NCBI GenBank assembly: GCA_910589415.1
Contig: OU342636.1
Location: 42,051,735 to 42,115,734 of the forward strand
Length of the DNA stretch: 64,000 nucleotides
Reading direction: 5' to 3'
Origin: Malachius bipustulatus
Lineage: Eukaryota > Arthropoda > Insecta > Coleoptera > Melyridae
A program made the position numbers and the translations under genes. Of this stretch, positions 22,646 through 35,654 are shown in pieces; the stretch's first letter is position 1; each line of letters opens with the position of its first letter. The notes under the pieces were generated by a model, which saw nothing but the letters and a program-made list of their open reading frames with translations, was not told the DNA's origin and did no database searches.

Positions 22646-23900
22646 TAAGTATTCAAATTGACAAGAATAATAATAGGAACTTTCATCGGCTTGATCTTCC
22701 TCCGCTTATACAAAATACACAAAGGCATTTAGATAATTAATTAAAACATGAAATAAATTAACACTTCATCAATTTCAGTTCTTTCATTTAATTAAAAACA
22801 GTTTGTGGAACTTCAAGGTTAGATACTAGAAGTAGGCTCTTCTTGTTAAGGGACTTTTGAGTTGCTTATTTCACCTTTTTGCGAAAGTTCTTTGAAAAGC
22901 AAAGTAATATAGACTCGACTTACAGCTTGACTGACGTCATAAAATATAGGTACCTTTCCAAAATTAGGGTGATGCAATATGTGAACTTGCTAGGTAATTT
23001 GTTGCTTGTTGCTTCTTGTTGTTTACTCGGGAAGTAAGATGAAAAGCTCTAGAGTTGATCTTGGAGAAAACGGCGGTACTCACGAGTTATTAAAATTGAG
23101 TTCAATAAGTCTTTAAAAAAAAGCACGAGACGTCTAATATTGAAAAACGTAATCACCGGAAGTTCGATTTTATTAGATGAATATAAACGGGAAAAGCACT
23201 CTCGTATTAATAATTAACCGAACTAATTAGATCTTCGCTGTAGTTGTTTTTAGGTAATCACGTCAAAGTAAATATGGCGTGATTAATAAATTTTAAGACA
23301 TTCGCGAGAACGGCAAACCATGAAGTTTGATTCGCGAAGTATTGAGATAACAAATTTAGGTCTGATTATTCGCAAATCCCTACCTAAATCTTTGTGGGTC
23401 CCTTGCGTGCGTTTCTTCCACATCATCTTTTGACTTATAATCCAAAGAGCTAGCGGTAAAAAAGTGTAAGAGTATTAGAAAGGCTAATGCTTTCAGATCA
23501 GACTGTATTTTGGTCATAGAAAGCCAATTTACAGTCATCACGCCAGGTGTTGGGACATAAAGCAGGGAAACTCTTTTAAAGTTTTCGCAAAAAATATCTG
23601 AAAATTCCCTTCAAATTCATTGTTTAATGACAAAAACTTTCAACTCAATAATTCACAATAATATTAATGATTTCATGATCTAACAATGTATTCGTAAGAC
23701 AATGAACAAGCAGACATAACAATAACTCTTGCTTGCATACCACTGAAAGACAAGCCTTTCCTGGAAAGTTTTGTTAAGTCTGTCAATGTTCATTGTCCAT
23801 TTAGTATTAACCTGGCCTACTAAATGGAAGTCATTTGGCTTTGACATTATTAGAAAGACATTTTTCTCTATTCATTACAATGATATTATATTACAATCGA
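22646..23900. other. unassigned intronic sequence
   Basis: No feature is defined. A GC-richer patch at about 23910-23990 follows it. Confidence 0.35.
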
Positions 23901-24003
23901 GCCAAAACGGCCGACCGCTCCTCGCATCTACTGTTCTACCCCCACTCCACGACCACTCCCGCGCGCTCGGCCGTTTTCGCTCATTTTTGCGCGCAATTTT
24001 TAC

Positions 24004-24300
24004 CTATTTGTCAGCATTTAAATGGAAAACGAAGATTGATGTTTTTTATTAGCTGAACACTACTTCTACTTTCTAAATCCGTTTTATAAATTCGCATCAG
24101 ATGACCTCCAGGGCATCTAGCTTCGTTGAAAAATATGATATGAAGAACTTCTGACGCAATCAAGCGAAAACTGATCCTGCGACATCTGGGTTTTGCATAC
24201 CTACAGGAAGTACCTACCTATCAATATCGACCATCTCCCAAAGAGCCCGCACTTCAACTAAAAAATTGCGATATTACTAATTTTTGAAAAAAAAAAACGC
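24004..24300 (+). repeat. dispersed repeat, copy 1
   Basis: It aligns along its whole length with 55402-55700 in the same orientation. Shared blocks are CATTTAAATGG-AACGAAGATTG, CTACTTTCYAAATCCGTT, GACCTCCAG-GCA and GTCTGGGTTTTGCA. No ends were recognised; probably an internal piece of a larger element. Confidence 0.75.
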
Positions 24301-24447
24301 TATTTTTTTTGTGTTCTAGAGTTCTCTCCCTTAATAATGAACCAATCGGATTGTTTCAGCGCTCATTTTCTTTGTATTTTAATCTCTACAATTCGTCCAT
24401 TGAGACCATTTAAACCTCATGGTTGAAGTAACAATATGAAGTAACTG

Positions 24448-24592
24448 ACATTACTAAAAAAGCAATTTCGGAGAAACGGCAAGCAGAAACTTACGTTTCT
24501 TCGCTATCAGTGAAATGTTCCTCCAAACGTACTCGTAAGTTTTTGCTTGCTTTCTCCGAAATTGCTTTTTTATTAATGTCAGTTACTACACG
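24448..24592. mobile_element. 145-bp palindrome
   Basis: TGACATTACTAAAAAAGCAA followed by TTTCGGAGAAA-GGCAAGCA is matched by its inverse ending ATTAATGTCAGTTACT. Half of it (CCTCCAAACG...TTTCTCCGAAATTGC) also occurs inside the large palindrome at 3680-3745, so the two elements share ancestry. Confidence 0.7.
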
Positions 24593-24919
24593 TTATTTCG
24601 GTCATGAGGTATAGGTACATTGCTCGATCAGTTATTCGATTATAAACAAAAAACAAAAAAAAATGCGATTTTTGCACTAAATTGTTAATAATATAAAATA
24701 TGCGGGCTATTCCGTGTGAGATGGCATCGTCGGTATTCCGTTACTCTTTCTGTCAAAATCTGGTGATTTTAAAAACTCTGTTGCTTGGCCTAGTGTGAGT
24801 GTGGCATTTATTGCAGGGACTAATTTTTCTATTCATGTGGATTTACTAACGTTAACATCCATTACCTTCTCTTAGGTGGAAAAACGACTTCATATTTGGA
24901 ATACAGAATATCGACTTTT

Positions 24920-24980
24920 TCGGGAATCGAACCCATTCTTTTTTTTATTGCCGCTGGACTACTTAGCCGCTGGACTACTA
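24920..24980 (-). repeat. tRNA-like sequence (SINE head or tRNA pseudogene)
   Basis: On the - strand GGGTTCGATTCCCG (24935-24921) is a canonical B box/T arm. It is preceded by two copies of TAGTCCAGCGG, which resembles an A box. Spacing is too short for a complete tRNA and an internal A-rich run interrupts the fold. A relic of a tRNA-derived SINE is most likely. Confidence 0.5.
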
Positions 24981-24989
24981 ATACCTTGA

Positions 24990-26335
24990 TATTTTGTATG
25001 CTTGTTCGTCAATATGAATATGAATGAACATTTTTGAATTCGCACTTATTTCTTCCAATACGAACTTTTTTCTTCGAGTTCCCAATCCAGTGCTCACTGA
25101 AGAGTAACCTCCGTCTGTGCACTAACGAAATACAAGCAAATGAGGAGAGAAAGAAAACTTTACGGAATTTTACGTTTCCGCGTCAAAATTATTGTTAATC
25201 ACGATTTTATCTAATTACCTACATGAAAAAATCACCAGTCCAAAGTTCACATTCTTGACTTTTGAGGTTTTTCTACTTAATTCATGGGATGAATAATACA
25301 CACGAGCGAGGTTTCAGTTTTGCAGCATCTGCTACGTTGTGGATACCTACGCATCTCGTTCACTCATACAAACATTTGCATGCGACTTCCAAAGTTCTAA
25401 ACATACACCAGTTTATAATCAGCAGCAGTCGGTGCTGTGTCGGAACTGTAACAATTAACAATGGTAAATGTCACAAGAATACATCTTTCAGGAACATCAT
25501 AATATAAGTGCATATGTACAACAGTCCTAATTGAAGTGGTCTCAAAAGTATGACAACAGTTGAAGTGATAAGATTATTAATTTATTTATCGCGGGGAATA
25601 CTTACTTATTGAAAAGTAGTGACCTAAGAATAAGTGCAAAGTTTGATTTTATCAGATGGACATAATGTGTGACTGTCCAACAGCAGGTGTTTTTACAACA
25701 CATGAAACACACAGGAGTTGGATTATTTTCAAGGGGAGAAAGACTGAAGCTGGTATTTTTTAACTTTTCATAATTATTATTATTACCCTATTTTTCATTT
25801 TAAGAGTTGTTTAATTAAAATAGATTCCTAATTAGAGGCCATTTTTGATAGGTGCATGGATTTTCAATATTTTCTGGAGGCGTAATACTTTTGCTCAGTA
25901 TTCGGAAAACTAGTTGATCTGGATCTTAGGCAACATTTTTTTAAGGCAATTATTTAGAGTTATGCTCTTTTAAACGCTATTTTAATGGCAGGGGAAGGTA
26001 AAGTTGCCAAAAAATGCATCAAGGTCTTCATACACATTTCTCACAACTTCTCATAATGCACTATTTTATTTGTGGTTATTCAATACAATACTTTGACGAC
26101 TGACTGTAATCTCTCTCATCACATAGTCTCCACTCCGCAGTTTGCACCCGCCTTGTATTAGATTTTCCCTCTATACGAAGTGTTGTTTGCGAAATATTTC
26201 CAACATACTCGTGCAACTAACACTATTTTCTTTGGTTTCTGGAATTAAATTTATTAAATAATTTATGAATAACATTTCTTTTAACCTGCCTCGTTCTAAA
26301 AAAAAAGGTTCCTATTAACATGAGGGGTCCGCAAA
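24990..26335. other. unassigned intronic sequence
   Basis: Nothing recognised on either strand. Confidence 0.35.
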
Positions 26336-26337
26336 TG

Positions 26338-26850
26338 TACCTTTTTCGAAATAAAGGGTGTTGAAAAATGTTCTTTTATTATTTGACGATATCTCAGAAA
26401 CCGTTTGAGACATGGAACCCAGCTTTTGTACACATCTTGTCATTAATATTACCTAGGTAGGTACTTTTTGAGAGCAAATTAATTTTTTTTATGTGGCAGT
26501 GAAATAAGTGATAAAAAATAAATTATCAAAAACAATACAAAAACAAATTGTTGGGGACAAAAACAAGTTTTTGTCCCACATTGAAGCTTTTGACCAAGAA
26601 CACCTTTTATATGTAGAAAACATTGACAGTTTCAACTGTGCTTAAGAGTCGTAGAAATTAGGGGCAAAAAATTTGAAGCAACCCTAAAAGCTCCGCTACT
26701 ATCATATGGAAAGAAATATAAGTTGCACTTTAAAAAGTAAATAATATTAATGAAAAGATGTGTACAAAAATTCAGTTTTATATCTCGAACGGTTCCTGAG
26801 ATATTGTCGAAAAACAGATAATAAATATTTGAAATATCCTGTATGCACGA
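26338..26850. mobile_element. palindromic element of the GATATCTCAG family, copy a
   Basis: The left side carries GACGATATCTCAGAAACCGT then CAGCTTTTGTACACATCTTG; the right side has the inverse (GATGTGTACAAAAA...CGGTTCCTGAGATATTGTC). The same pair of blocks frames 45068-45557 and 47568-48135. Confidence 0.7.
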
Positions 26851-27149
26851 TACCCCCAATAATAAATCCCTTGATTTTGAGTTTTGAAAGAAAAAAAAAT
26901 ATTTTTAAAACAGTCCATTTCATAATTTAAATTTACTTTCTATTAATGTAAAAAAGTTTTATTGTACATGCCTGTCCTTAGCTCAGTAATGACGACTTTG
27001 TCTATTTTTTTTATAGCACACCCTGTAAATAGCACACCATATTATTGTATTTTTATATGTATTTCTTGAGAAAAACTGATTTGAATTTAACGTACAATGT
27101 ACGAGAAGTAAAATAATGTGGAAGTTGAATTAAAAAAAATAATTGTATA

Positions 27150-28096
27150 GGGTGGTACCTACTTGATAATGAGCCGTAATAATTACCATTTCCTGAACCA
27201 AATTCAAGTAGAAAAGTTCATATAAACATTATAAACATGGTTCCTATATTTTTTTTAACCAAAAGGAGCCTGATTTTCAAGGTAGATGGTGTGAAAGTTA
27301 GAAAAAATCGTTTTTTTTTTAAATTAATATCTCAAAGACCCTTTTGTCGATTTTAGTGAAATTTTGCAGTGTTGTTCATTGTGATAAGACGCTAAGTTAG
27401 CACTTGATAATAATAGATGATAATAATGAGTTCCAGTGGCGTACCTGGGGGCAATCTCACGAATATTATTGACAAAAATAATGTACGCCTCTCGTGTTTA
27501 CAAATTTTACATTTTTTTCGGGTGAAGCAGTGTAAAATACAACTTTTTTGTTTGTCATTATTTTTTCGTATCTAACATCGTTTTCGAGAAAAAATAAATA
27601 AAAGCAGCTTCAATGCGCGTCAAAAATTGATTTTAATTTTAATAATTTTATTTTATCAATTTTTCGACATGCATTTAAGCGGTCTTAATTTTTGTTTTCT
27701 CGAAAAAGAAGTATGAAACCGGAAAATATCAAAAGACAAAAAAGTTATGTTTTTCTTCTTAACCCGAAAGAAATATATAAGATTTGTGAATAAGTTTGGG
27801 GCCTTCATTATTTTTGTCAAAAAATCGCGGGACACCACTGGAACTTATAATTATCATCTAGTTACTCTCACGCAGAGTCTTATCATATCGAACAACACTG
27901 CTAAATTTCACCAAAATCGGCATAAGGATCTTTGAGATATTAATAAAAAACCGATTAAAAAAAAAAACTTGAAAATTATGTATCTTGAAAATTATACTCT
28001 TTAGGTAACATGTTTGGATGAAATTTTCAACTTGAATGTAGTTCAGGAATGCGTCCTTGGAATTATGGCGTATCATCAAGTAACACCCTGTATACA
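27150..28096. mobile_element. 0.95-kb palindromic element
   Basis: Ends are GGGTGGTACCTACTTGATAA and, inverted, CATCAAGTAACACCCTGTA. Arms of about 270 bp pair imperfectly, for example AAATTAATATCTCAAAGACC with its inverse GATCTTTGAGATATTAATAA, and CAGTGTTGTTC with GAACAACACTG. The interior repeats a short inverted pair around AAAAATAATG. No coding frame is credible. Confidence 0.7.
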
Positions 28097-29040
28097 GATG
28101 AGTGACATTTAAAAACAGAAAGTTGCCATCCCTTCCGTTTCGACAGAAGTTGCACAAGATCAGTTTTATGTTACTTTTTACGGACCGCTGTCTGTCAGTT
28201 TGACAGTCATCTTACTTCTTGTTTTTTTTTTACATTTTTTAAAAACATTTTTACCGCTTATTTTGAAATTCATGAGTCTTATGAATCATACTTTCAATAA
28301 TAATAATTATTATTATCGTCTCAGATTGGGTCAAACTTAGCGCGCTGGTTTTATTTATTCGTATATCATTTCCTTAATGTTTTTTTTGCTGCCATCTGGA
28401 ATCGTCGTCTTCTATGTCTCGCGGATTTCTAACTAAGTTTATGCTTCTTAAAAACACATGTTTTTTTCATGGCATTCAGACCATGCATAATTTTATGTTC
28501 CAACGTTTTCTTGGAACGTCACCGATTTCCCGCTAAATTTTATAACTGATTCTCGCTTCGAAGTTCGAACACATGTTTATGTTACAAATTACTCGCATAC
28601 AAGGTGAGTGAGTCATGAGGAACTTTACAAACTTCTACCACATCTGTGCTTCTACCATGTAGAGTCCCTTAGGGGGAATATCATGTGACCCTTGAAAAGT
28701 GTCGAGTCCCCTTCTCTGTTAATAATTATACAGGTTAGTTTGTGAATTTGGAATAATATTCATTTGGCTATAATATCTACACGGATCATTGGAATTTTAT
28801 ATTTTTTTTTGGTTTAACTACTTTAACTGTATACACTGTTATCCAACGTTCTCTAAACTTAGAAATTCCAGCAAATGAATGTCTTTATGCCCGTTTGCTT
28901 CCTAGATTTATTAAGATGCAGTCTGTCTCATAATAATTTAGTTCGCGAGGATTCATTTAAGTCTTAATTATAGGTGTAGTAATGTGAAAAAATAGCATAT
29001 TTCGGGGTGGTCAAAGAAGTACCTACGAACCACGAACCTA
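28097..29040. other. unassigned intronic sequence
   Basis: Nothing recognised. Confidence 0.35.
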
Positions 29041-29290
29041 TGGTACGATTAAGTTTAAAAAGTCATATGGGACGTCATACTAACCGTCCGAATTAAGATT
29101 TTTAATTTCACCAGAAAATGTCACACAGTTAAATGTCAAAGTGTGAACGGGCGTAAATTATAAAGGGAATCATTCAAACAATGAATTGAACGGTTTAAGT
29201 CAGTTTGAGAGCCACTGACAACTACAGAAAATTTATCCACGTAATGACATTCTATCCTCTGTGTTGTGCATTTAATTCTCATTCAAAACC

Positions 29291-30214
29291 GGGCACAGGT
29301 AAATTGCACACCAGTAATCCATTTACGACTTGGACATATTTAAGTACCTGTAATCTCATAGGTAAATTCCACACCGAGACCCAACAGGTAAAGATTCTCG
29401 TACGCTGATATCTTAAAGTGGTATAGTCGACCAACAAGAGATATAACGAAATGATCTAATTGTTAACTAAACTGTTTTTTTTTTGCGCCGGCAAGAGTAA
29501 TAGTTGAGAAATAAGGCCTCAAAGATATCATCCTTGCCCTAATACGTACCATCGAACATAATATGCGCTCGAACAGGAAGCCCGCTCTCCACGAGACCGC
29601 AATATAGTAGCTACCGGTTCCGTCAGGTTTTTTGTCAAGGTAGGTTTTTTTTTTCATTTTACGAACATTTGAAGGAAAAAAAACCTACCCTGACCAAAGA
29701 CCTGACTTACTGCAGCAAATGTGTGTTTTAATATTATTTGTAACCAATGATGACACTTTAAGGCCTTATTTCTCGACTATTACGTGCCGGCGCAAAAATT
29801 CAATGGTACCTTGATATTTCTAGAGACACAAGCTATCCGAAAGTAGAAGACAAATCGCCCTATACCCATGCCGCTCAAGTAAATATTCACCAAATGAAAC
29901 TACAATTGTTTCAGAAACTTTTTATCTCCATTAGATATTTTATATTCATTGGGAGAAAATGCAATGCTTATTGACGTATTTTTTAACTAAAATTACGATT
30001 TCTTATTGCATGAATTAGGAGACTTATTTAACTATTTACAAGAAAAAAATCTACCTATAGGTATCTTTATTCTGGTTTCTCTGTAACAGCATTAAATTAT
30101 ACTTCCTTGGTGTGGAAATTACCTATAAGGATTAAAGACCTTTTAAAGGTTGGTGTGCAATTTACCTCTGGGATTAGAGAGCAGGTAGACTTAGTGTGGA
30201 ATTTACCAACTCCG
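29291..30214. mobile_element. hAT-like non-autonomous element with 8-bp target duplication
   Basis: TCAAAACC is duplicated on both sides (29283-29290, 30215-30222). The sister copy at 13548 shows the single, uninterrupted site. Near the ends a motif GGTAAATT(G/C)CACACC recurs about five times: forward at about 29300 and 29362, inverted at about 30113, 30152 and 30196. An 8-bp duplication and short subterminal repeats fit hAT; no transposase is present. Confidence 0.7.
29477..29803. mobile_element. palindrome nested in the hAT-like element
   Basis: TTTTGCGCCGGCAAGAGTAA at left pairs with its inverse GTGCCGGCGCAAAA at right; an inner pair GTCAGGTTTTTTGTCAAGGT / CCTGACCAAAGACCTGAC also folds back. 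The arms carry GAGAAATAAGGCC. Confidence 0.65.
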
Positions 30215-30237
30215 TCAAAACCCATGTTGACGTACTC

Positions 30238-31053
30238 TCTGTACACTGAGAGTTGTCCGTTGTCATGCCACACTGATTCTGACTAAACAATTTCATTTAA
30301 TTCGATTTGAATCGTACACTTATTTCTAAGTCGAACCAGATGTGGTATCGCAGTTCGTGTCAGTGGCGTGTGTTGAGGAATAATGAATATCCTATAAATA
30401 TATTATTTCGACAAGTTATTGACGAAGTAGAGCCTTGCAACTTTTTGATAACAAATATTATATAATGCAAGTAAATAAGAATCATAATAATTATTGTTAT
30501 CATCATGATAGAAAAATCATGCCACCTACCTGCTGGTTGCCGTTTAAAAGAAAGAATAACACACCTCCGTTTTCTTATTTGCAAGTAAAATATTTCAGCA
30601 ATTTTACCACAAGACCACGTACTAGGGAGTTCAATCGTTTCCCAGGCAAAGCAAGGAAGTAGATTTTTAGGCATTCGAGCAATTATAATAAGTTACTCAT
30701 AGTTTATCACAGGACACAGGTAATTCTGCTAATTTCGTATTAAAAACGTTTCAAATCACAAGACAAACCTATTTTTAAGTATATTAAGTATATTTACCGC
30801 TGACACTGACACTACTGATAGTAACGACGACAATCTTATCGTAATATCGTATCAATCTAAGCGTATCAAGACGCGAGTCGATACTTCCGTCTCACTCTCG
30901 CTCATCTTTTTAGAATTGCTGACGATTCAAACGTATTTCTGACAATACGTCCCATTTTAACTCGATTGACTATTCAATGCAATAGAAGGAGTAAGAAACA
31001 TAACGAGATGATGTATCCTTAGTTCTCACAACAGACAACTCTCAGTGTACAGA
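30238..31053. mobile_element. 816-bp element with TCTGTACACTGAGAGTTGTC ends
   Basis: The left end at 30238 and the inverted right end (GACAACTCTCAGTGTACAGA) are near-perfect for about 25 bp. The element splits the TTTAAAAAGTC-family sequence at ATGTTGACGTA. It shares the TACACTGAGA core with the ends of the 3.3-kb element at 8208-11527, and both sit next to GTAC. A - strand frame at 30674-30535 opens into a donor-like CAG|GTAGGT but is unrecognised. Confidence 0.75.
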
Positions 31054-31920
31054 CTTTATATTTATTTCTGCGGGACGGAGTGTTTAGACAAACTTGACGG
31101 TTTCTATGAGAACCACGTAAATCAAACAAAATAAATCGAACTATCAGAAGGATGAGTATTCTTAATCGATACATATGACTTTTTAAACTTAATCGTAGTA
31201 TAGAATAATTTTTTCTCGCGGAAGTAAGTAAGTGTAAGTATACGATTTTGCCAAATAATTCACTTACCCAAGTACCGCGTAATGAGTATCCGGCTTTATA
31301 AAGAACCTGTCATTTGAAAAAATAAAAAATAAGCACTTTACAAAACGTGGCAACACTGTTTTGTGCTTGAAAATTTTACATTTTTAGTTTCAAAAAATTT
31401 AAGAAGAGATACAGGGTCGGTTAAATGGGGAAAAACTTGGACAACCAGAAGGACAATACAATGGCAAAAAAGATTAATTTTTTTTTTAATTATTTTGAAA
31501 AAAAGAAAATTTTCAGTTTTAGTTTTTTTTTATTTATTGGCGTTATTATTGAAGATGGGAATAAACTGAAACCACATTTTCGTTGCAGTTATTAATCAGC
31601 TTTATTTAGTTCTGTGATGTCAGTTTTTTTTTTATCTGACGATTCATATTTGCAGGGCCTTACTAAACTGTTTTTTTTTTTTTAATACAGGCCTGGATTT
31701 TTTATTGCAAAAATCGAAAAATATTTTAATTCTGAATTTAATGCTATGGCACACATAGTTGTACAAAAGTGTTTCGGGCTATTATAGCTATTGACATTAT
31801 CAATTTAAATTTCATCTTAATACGGATCTGTACTCTTATTAAATTTCTTGGACTGTATTACTCATCGTCATCACCATCCGACAACTCCAAAAGGTTTCAT
31901 AGGAGCAAATTGTAAATATG

Positions 31921-32164
31921 ATCCGGTTACGGTTACACGAACGTGTACTTAAAAATCAGTGAGATAATATCATCGATTTTAAAACGCCCCGTATTACCAA
32001 AATATTGGTCTGATATTGCTGAAAAGAAACTTTACTCCCTTGTAGAAGGGTTAATTACCGATAAAAATAAAAGATCATGAAAATATTCACCATATTTTCA
32101 AAATTTGAAATTTAAAATCGGTAATTATCTGAAATATTTTTAATTACGTTCGTGCAACCGGCCC
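31921..32164. mobile_element. 237-bp MITE family, copy 2 (diverged)
   Basis: It aligns with the inverse complement of 17471-17707 end to end: TTGGTCTGATATT-CTGAAAA, then ATTTTCAAAATTTG-AATTTAAAATC, ending CGTGCAACCGGCCC. The left end is eroded. Confidence 0.75.
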
Positions 32165-32554
32165 TATGTGTGACATATCGTTAAATTCAAAATTAAAATA
32201 TCTTTCAATTTTTGCAATAAACAATCTAGGGCCGTATTTAAAAAATCGAAGTTTAGTTCGGCCTTGCAAATTATGAATCGTCAGATAAAAAAAATGACGA
32301 CGCAAAAATAAAGCTGGTTAATAACTGCAATGAAAATGTTGTTTCAGTTTTTCCCAATCTTCAAAGTTCTGTAAAAAAAAAATCAAAGAACCAAAGTTCT
32401 ATCTTATTCGGATCAAAAATTAAGAGGGGAGATAAACGTCCCCAATGACACAAAGACTGTCAAAAGCAATAACTAACATAATAATAATTGTTGTGTAGAT
32501 AATTGAAACACAATGAGGTCTCATACCTATGCCTATATGACCCCCCATGCCATT

Positions 32555-32712
32555 TAAAAAACTGAAGTTGACAGCGACTGCAACGTCATATTTGACATTT
32601 GACTGATCAGTTTTACGTCAAAAAGTAGTAAAATTCACGTCATTTTATTCAGTTTTTGTTTCAAAGTTCTGTCTCATTCGTATCAAAATTTAAGGTTAGG
32701 AGGGGGGGTGAG
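32555..32712 (+). repeat. dispersed repeat, copy 2
   Basis: This is the direct match of 2286-2440, again followed by a G-rich run (GGGGGGGTGAGGGG near 32701-32715). Confidence 0.7.
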
Positions 32713-32892
32713 GGGCTGTAAACGTCCTCGCTGTATTTGTCAAAGAAGAATTGGTATTTGTACAAAATGTGAGGTCCAAATCAAAGTCCGAATATTGCTG
32801 GCCGGAGGTTAGATCAATATTATATCTCGAGAATAAATACCTAAATCTTGGATGCAATCTTGTTTATGTAGAATTAGATTAGTATATTATGC

Positions 32893-32997
32893 AACGAGCT
32901 TATAATGAAGGCTATTAATAAGCGAGTATGATGGTTAAGATACGAGCCGTAGGCGAGTGTCTTAAGAGCGTATTAATAGCCATTATCTGCGAGTTCC
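32893..32997. mobile_element. short palindrome
   Basis: ATGAAGGCTATTAATAAGC pairs with GCGTATTAATAGCCATTATC; the inner part TTAAGATACGAGCCGTAGGC pairs with GGCGAGTGTCTTAA. It is about 105 bp and hairpin-forming. Confidence 0.55.
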
Positions 32998-35654
32998 ATA
33001 CACTATTTTTTCTACGACCCTTTTTTATTTCATAGAAAAGATAAAAAAATTATATATTTTAACAATGACCCGTGTACAATTGCGGATCATTGAGTTTGAG
33101 ATAGGTTGCTATTTGCTTACGCATATTAGGTACCAAATTTTCTCTTTGTCGCTGAGGTTATTCTGCTGAGACATGTTTTAGTATCAAGTTTAAAGGGCAC
33201 TACTCACTACTGCGTAATTTTTATTATGCGAAGTTCGAATTCCGAATTTTACGCTTCGATTTTGAGATTAATTAATAATTTTAATAACTGACAGCCATTA
33301 ATTACGATATTGTATGACTGCGCAACGCGGGTCGCAGCGTTGCCGCTTTGAATACTATATCACGGAGCGCTACGAATGATATAATACTTTATCTTCCCAT
33401 CTTTTACACGATATACCTACTTATCAAATTAATTAAGGTAACATAAAATCTTGATAAATTTTCTTTGAATGTTACTTATGTTCTAAATTAAATAAACGTT
33501 CAGAATTTTTTTTCAGAAATACAGAACTTATATCACAAGGCAATTTTTGTCGTGAGTATGACAACTCTGTGACTTCGGTTGGCTTGCCGACCCGATCGTG
33601 AGCGAAAAGGAACCGATTCGATTGCAAATGCTCCTCTGCCATTGGATAGCTTGACCAGTGCTTTAATAAAAATTTGTATCTTAATGAGACCCATTAAAGC
33701 ACTGGTGATTCATATTTAATATGCATATTAAAAGTTGGGAGTAGAAAAAATAATATAATAATCTAAGTTGATGCAAAACAATAAATTAGGCACCTATGTG
33801 TAATTCGCGAAAAAATAATTTTCGCGTATTCGTGCTGCCAAAATGAAGAGCCCCGGTGATAAATTTACACTTCGGTTATTTTGCAGATTTGAATTTTTTC
33901 GCCTTATTTACTGGGCTATTATTATAAGTAAAAATGTGATTTGAAACCTATGGAGGATGAATAAAACACAAATCTTCAAAACTCAGTACTCGCACGCTGT
34001 AGTACAAACAGGAATCAATAAGTGCATTTCACTCGTGAAACTTTTAAAAGAGAGCAACATTTTCAACTGATTTGCAACAAATTTGATAAAATACAAATTG
34101 TTGTGTTTAAATATTTCATAAAATTTCTTGTTGTATAAATTGAAGTTCACTTAATCGGATGGGTTTAAGTTTTTTTAAAACCTACATAATACAAAATGGG
34201 AGAAAACTTTAAAATTAAATTAACAGGATAGGAACCACCAATTTCTTATAATACTTGATATAGGTACCTACCTGCTATAATAATTGTAAAGTTATGGTTG
34301 ATTATAATAATTATTGTTGTTATCGTCTGAGATGGTTATCTACGTTATTTAGAGATAAGCAATAATAATTGGAATCTAAATTCATTTACTAGTTTTTATT
34401 TTCATTACAAAAGGGTGGTGGGATATCTGAAGCTTGGGGTGACAATAATCTAAGAAAAAAATTTTCAAGTTTGAAGCATACAGGGTGATTTTAGGTATTT
34501 TAGGGTGATATTTTTTCACTGTTGTTAGAATTCGTCAAGGCAAACAACTTGGAACAACTTTGAAGTTTAAATAAAAAATAAAGTCCAGCCCTGTGATAAA
34601 TTGAACTAACCAAACTGATTTCAACAATCAAAAAAAAAAACAATTTCTATACAAAATCACAGGAAATAAACTAAAATAACTTGCGTAATGTAAAATGTAG
34701 GTAGAGGTAAGTTAAATGAAAAAACAAAGGCTAGAAAACACAATCAAGTTTCAATAATAATATCGTTGCACTCGAAATAATTTTTTCTTCATTATTTTCA
34801 TTTATTTCCTGTTATTTTGGTTTTGTTTCCTATGTAACCTTATGTATTGGAATTGTTTTTTCGATTGTTCATTGAAATCAGTGGTTACTTGAATTTATCA
34901 AAGGGCTGGACTTTGATTTTTTTTAAACTTCCAAAGGTTGTATCTCGTTTTTTTTGCCTTTTTTATAATCTTGACTAGCACCCATCTTTCATATTATAAC
35001 GTGAAATGAATAGAATATATTTAAGGATTCTGAATATGTATGTATTCTCGAAAATGTTGACAAAATGTTGGCCCCGAAACTATAGGATGTTAGATTAACT
35101 GCTACGGAAAATTCAATTGAAAAAATAAGGGAAAAGGCTCTTGAAAGTCTCCTTTTATAAGTTACCTACATTATCTTATTTTCCTGAAACGACTTGAAAT
35201 AACAAAAGAAACATTTCATTGATAATTTAATAATTTTATTCACCCCTCTTTCCTGCAAGGGGGTTACCCATACTACCCTCGATACTAAGCTCTAGTGTTT
35301 TTTTAAAGAACCTTTTTTTTTCAAATAGGTACATACTTGACAGGTCCAGCTTATTTAGAATTATTTTTTTTGTCTTTTAAAATTCGGTGGAAACTTTTCC
35401 ACTAAAAAAATAAAAAAGGTAACTTGCATAAATTATTATGAAATAAAATTTTGTATTTTTATCATTTTATCACAACATCAGTACCTACAGGGTATTAATT
35501 AACAATGTAGGTCTTAATAAAATAGTTTTTCAAATGCATACAACATATAATTGTTTTTTTCTTAAATTTCAACACCTAATATTTTTTTATTAAAATATAT
35601 ATTTCATTAAAACTGAGAAAAATGGTATCCACGAACGTTGTTCTTCTTTTGCAG
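32998..35654. other. last 2.6 kb of the putative Tak1 intron
   Basis: Apart from a small inverted pair at about 33655-33715 (CCAGTGCTTTAAT / ATTAAAGCACTGG) and a CATACAGGGTGATTTTAGG element end near 34478, I recognise nothing. Confidence 0.4.

Larger units (their letters stand above)
29044..31197. mobile_element. large copy of the TTTAAAAAGTC family, containing two younger insertions
   Basis: Ends are TACGATTAAGTTTAAAAAGT (continuing CATATG) and its exact inverse, a 26-bp perfect inverted repeat. Outer sequence matches the 403-bp copy at 13548-13950. Relative to that copy, two extra blocks are present: 29291-30214 and 30238-31053. Without them this copy is about 410 bp. Confidence 0.85.
218..35654 (+). 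other. putative 35.4-kb Tak1 intron filled with mobile elements
   Basis: If the exon at 64-217 and the exon at 35655-35857 belong together, this whole stretch is one intron. It holds no other convincing + strand exon. It is built from non-LTR fragments, inverted-repeat DNA transposons, long palindromes and nested insertions, listed separately. The only candidate gene within it is the small - strand secreted ORF at 6878-7090. Confidence 0.45.
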
